In this document: one piece after another, positions 6,569-7,559 of the stretch | Position numbering within the stretch: position 1 is the stretch's first letter | Layout of the letters: every line of letters begins with the position of its first letter | Assembly (NCBI GenBank): GCA_031256125.1 | Contig: JAIRRE010000210.1 | Location: forward strand, 1-7,559 | Direction of reading: 5' to 3' | Source of the DNA: Burkholderiaceae bacterium | GTDB taxonomy: Bacteria; Pseudomonadota; Gammaproteobacteria; Burkholderiales; Burkholderiaceae_C | Length of the DNA: 7,559 bases | The notes under the pieces: generated by a model | The model's database searches: none | Seen by the model: the letters and a program-made list of their open reading frames with translations, nothing else | Told to the model about the DNA's origin: nothing | Translations under genes and position numbers: made by a program

Positions 6569-6651
6569 GGGTAATGTCGAAAGGCGTGAATAAGCCAATC
6601 ATCGCATAGCCCAAGACCACGATCGTCCTCCACGCGCCAGCCGGCGCGCGC

Positions 6652-6657
6652 GACAAT
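6652..6657 (+). promoter_or_regulatory. -10-like hexamer GACAAT close to the orn start
   Basis: GACAAT ends six bases before the orn ATG, which has no Shine-Dalgarno. The spacing would put the transcription start at the start codon, giving a leaderless message. No good -35 is visible 16-18 bases upstream. Just before it, CGCGCC-agcc-GGCGCG (6633-6648) forms a 6-bp inverted repeat in the pncA-orn intergenic region. Confidence 0.3.
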
Positions 6658-6663
6658 CGGCGC

Positions 6664-7257
6664 ATGACTGACACTGTTGCTGCTACCGATCCGGCCTGCG
6701 CGCCGCTATCCAAGTCCGACCAGAATTTGATCTGGCTCGATTGCGAAATGACCGGGCTGGATCCCGAACGGGATCGTTTGATCGAGATCGCGGTGATCGT
6801 CACCGGCCCGCAACTCGAGCCGCGTGTGGAAGGGCCGGTGCTGGTGATTCATCAGAGCGACGCGACGCTGGACGCGATGGATGCCTGGAACAAGGGCACG
6901 CATGGCAAAAGCGGCCTGATTGACAAGGTACGCGCCGCCACGCTCATGGAAGATCAAGCCGAGGCGCAGCTACTGGACTTTTTGCAGCGTTACGCGCCCA
7001 AGGGGGCGTCGCCCATGTGTGGCAACACGATAGGGCAGGACCGGCGGTTTCTGGTCAAGTACATGCCGCGACTGGAAGGGTTCTTTCACTACCGCAACGT
7101 GGATGTGAGCACGCTCAAGGAACTGGCCCGGCGCTGGCGGCCGGGATTGGCGGAGGGGTTTAAAAAACGCCAGTCGCATACCGCACTGGCGGATGTGCAC
7201 GAGTCAATCGACGAACTGATTTATTACCGCGAGCGCTTTATCCAGCTCCAAGGATGA
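6664..7257 (+). CDS. orn: Oligoribonuclease (3'-5' exoribonuclease, DEDDh)
   Basis: Orn is a cytoplasmic exonuclease that degrades the 2-5-nt RNAs left by other RNases and the pGpG made from c-di-GMP; it is essential or nearly so in many proteobacteria. The five DEDDh residues are all present: D26 and E28 ([20 protein letters not shown]), D126 ([10 protein letters not shown]), H172 ([11 protein letters not shown]) and D177. Each is exactly 14 residues later than in E. coli Orn, showing an N-terminal extension of about 14 residues and otherwise collinear sequence. [10 protein letters not shown] (149-158) is the conserved helix. Total length is 197 residues against 181. The ATG at 6664 has no Shine-Dalgarno; no later in-frame ATG precedes the catalytic motif, so it is the only ATG choice. 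Divergent from pncA (107 bases between starts) and convergent with the small gene downstream. Confidence 0.96.
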   Translation: MTDTVAATDPACAPLSKSDQNLIWLDCEMTGLDPERDRLIEIAVIVTGPQLEPRVEGPVLVIHQSDATLDAMDAWNKGTHGKSGLIDKVRAATLMEDQAEAQLLDFLQRYAPKGASPMCGNTIGQDRRFLVKYMPRLEGFFHYRNVDVSTLKELARRWRPGLAEGFKKRQSHTALADVHESIDELIYYRERFIQLQG

Positions 7258-7307
7258 CGCTGGGCCGTTGCCCTTGTGCCAGCGCCCAAACGCAACGAAG
7301 GGCGCGC
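7258..7307. terminator. Inverted repeats between orn and the convergent small gene
   Basis: The 50-base gap between two convergent stops contains overlapping inverted repeats: CGCTGG/CCAGCG (7258-7263 and 7279-7284), GCCCTT/AAGGGC (7270-7275 and 7298-7303) and GCGCCC/GGGCGC (7282-7287 and 7300-7305). They are mutually exclusive in part. No T-run follows on either strand, so a bidirectional terminator is only suggested by position. Confidence 0.25.
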
Positions 7308-7544
7308 TCAGCCTTGGCGTGCCAGCAATCCGTGGACGGTGTGCTCGTCTTCTTCCTCATGGAGTGACATGAGAAAGGAATTGTCTCCCATCAATTCGGT
7401 ATCGCTGAACGTGGCTGATCCCAGGAAATCCTTAGCCGCGCGGGTTTTATCATCGTTGGCGGCGGCCCGCTGATCGCGGTGGCGCCGGCGGTCAATCAAG
7501 GTTTCGCGCAATTGTTCCTCTGCTCGCTGGAGCGTGGCGGTCAT
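7308..7544 (-). CDS. Small charged hypothetical protein
   Basis: I do not recognise this 78-residue protein. It is very rich in charged residues, with no cysteine, signal peptide or membrane helix. Residues 1-40 are basic/acidic mixed and look helical (RAEEQLRETL, DRRRHRDQR). A middle stretch contains SATFSDTELMGDNSF (43-57), and the tail has an acidic/histidine patch HEEEDEH (62-68). A soluble cytoplasmic protein is most likely. Support for a real gene comes from an ATG at 7544 with a near-perfect AAGGAG eight bases upstream (7558-7553) and a tidy convergent end 50 bases from orn. Its promoter and any upstream partner lie outside the window. No function can be assigned; homologue conservation would be the best test. 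Confidence 0.7.
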   Translation of the reverse strand: MTATLQRAEEQLRETLIDRRRHRDQRAAANDDKTRAAKDFLGSATFSDTELMGDNSFLMSLHEEEDEHTVHGLLARQG

Positions 7545-7552
7545 GGTGGCGT

Positions 7553-7558
7553 CTCCTT
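7553..7558 (-). promoter_or_regulatory. Strong ribosome binding site of the small hypothetical gene
   Basis: The - strand reads AAGGAG, fully complementary to the 16S anti-Shine-Dalgarno core, eight bases before the ATG at 7544-7542. This is the main evidence that the short frame is translated. Confidence 0.7.
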
Positions 7559-7559
7559 G

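Overview
The window is about 7.5 kb of GC-rich bacterial chromosome with ordinary, densely packed genes. Gene content and protein style point to a beta-proteobacterium, probably Burkholderiales: a HemN-type coproporphyrinogen dehydrogenase beside a TauE/SafE-like membrane protein, an fkpB-ispH pair, a gamma/beta-type oligoribonuclease, and an enoyl-CoA hydratase with a Burkholderiales-like active-site segment. The lineage call is inference from resemblance. No rRNA, tRNA, CRISPR array, insertion sequence or phage gene was seen.

Layout. Positions 1-3199 read on the + strand: the 3' part of hemN (heme synthesis), a six-helix TauE/SafE-family protein with an HCxxMC motif, then fkpB (FKBP-type prolyl isomerase/chaperone) one base before ispH (last step of the MEP isoprenoid pathway). 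Positions 3208-6556 read on the - strand. In transcription order these are a pncA-type nicotinamidase with a Tat-like export signal (6556-5753), an enoyl-CoA hydratase/isomerase (5590 or 5584 to 4790) and a 12-helix MFS transporter (4575-3208). ispH and the MFS gene converge with 8 bases between their stop codons. orn (oligoribonuclease) diverges from pncA at 6664-7257. It converges on a small uncharacterised gene at 7544-7308, which has one of the best Shine-Dalgarno sequences in the window.

How they fit together. hemN plus the TauE/SafE protein is a pairing often found near cbb3 oxidase (cco) assembly genes, so cco genes may lie upstream of the window. fkpB-ispH is a conserved housekeeping pair. 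The - strand trio is the accessory part. An exported nicotinamidase would make nicotinate outside the cytoplasm, and the MFS protein is of a metabolite:H+ symporter type to which niacin transporters are related, so a periplasmic nicotinamide-to-nicotinate uptake route is a testable hypothesis.

The oddest points are the pncA N-terminus (signal peptide, linker, and a second internal start giving exactly the classical PncA length, each start abutting a mini-hairpin that contains its ribosome binding site) and several genes with no Shine-Dalgarno but a -10-like hexamer just before the start codon. I found no clearly new multi-gene system.
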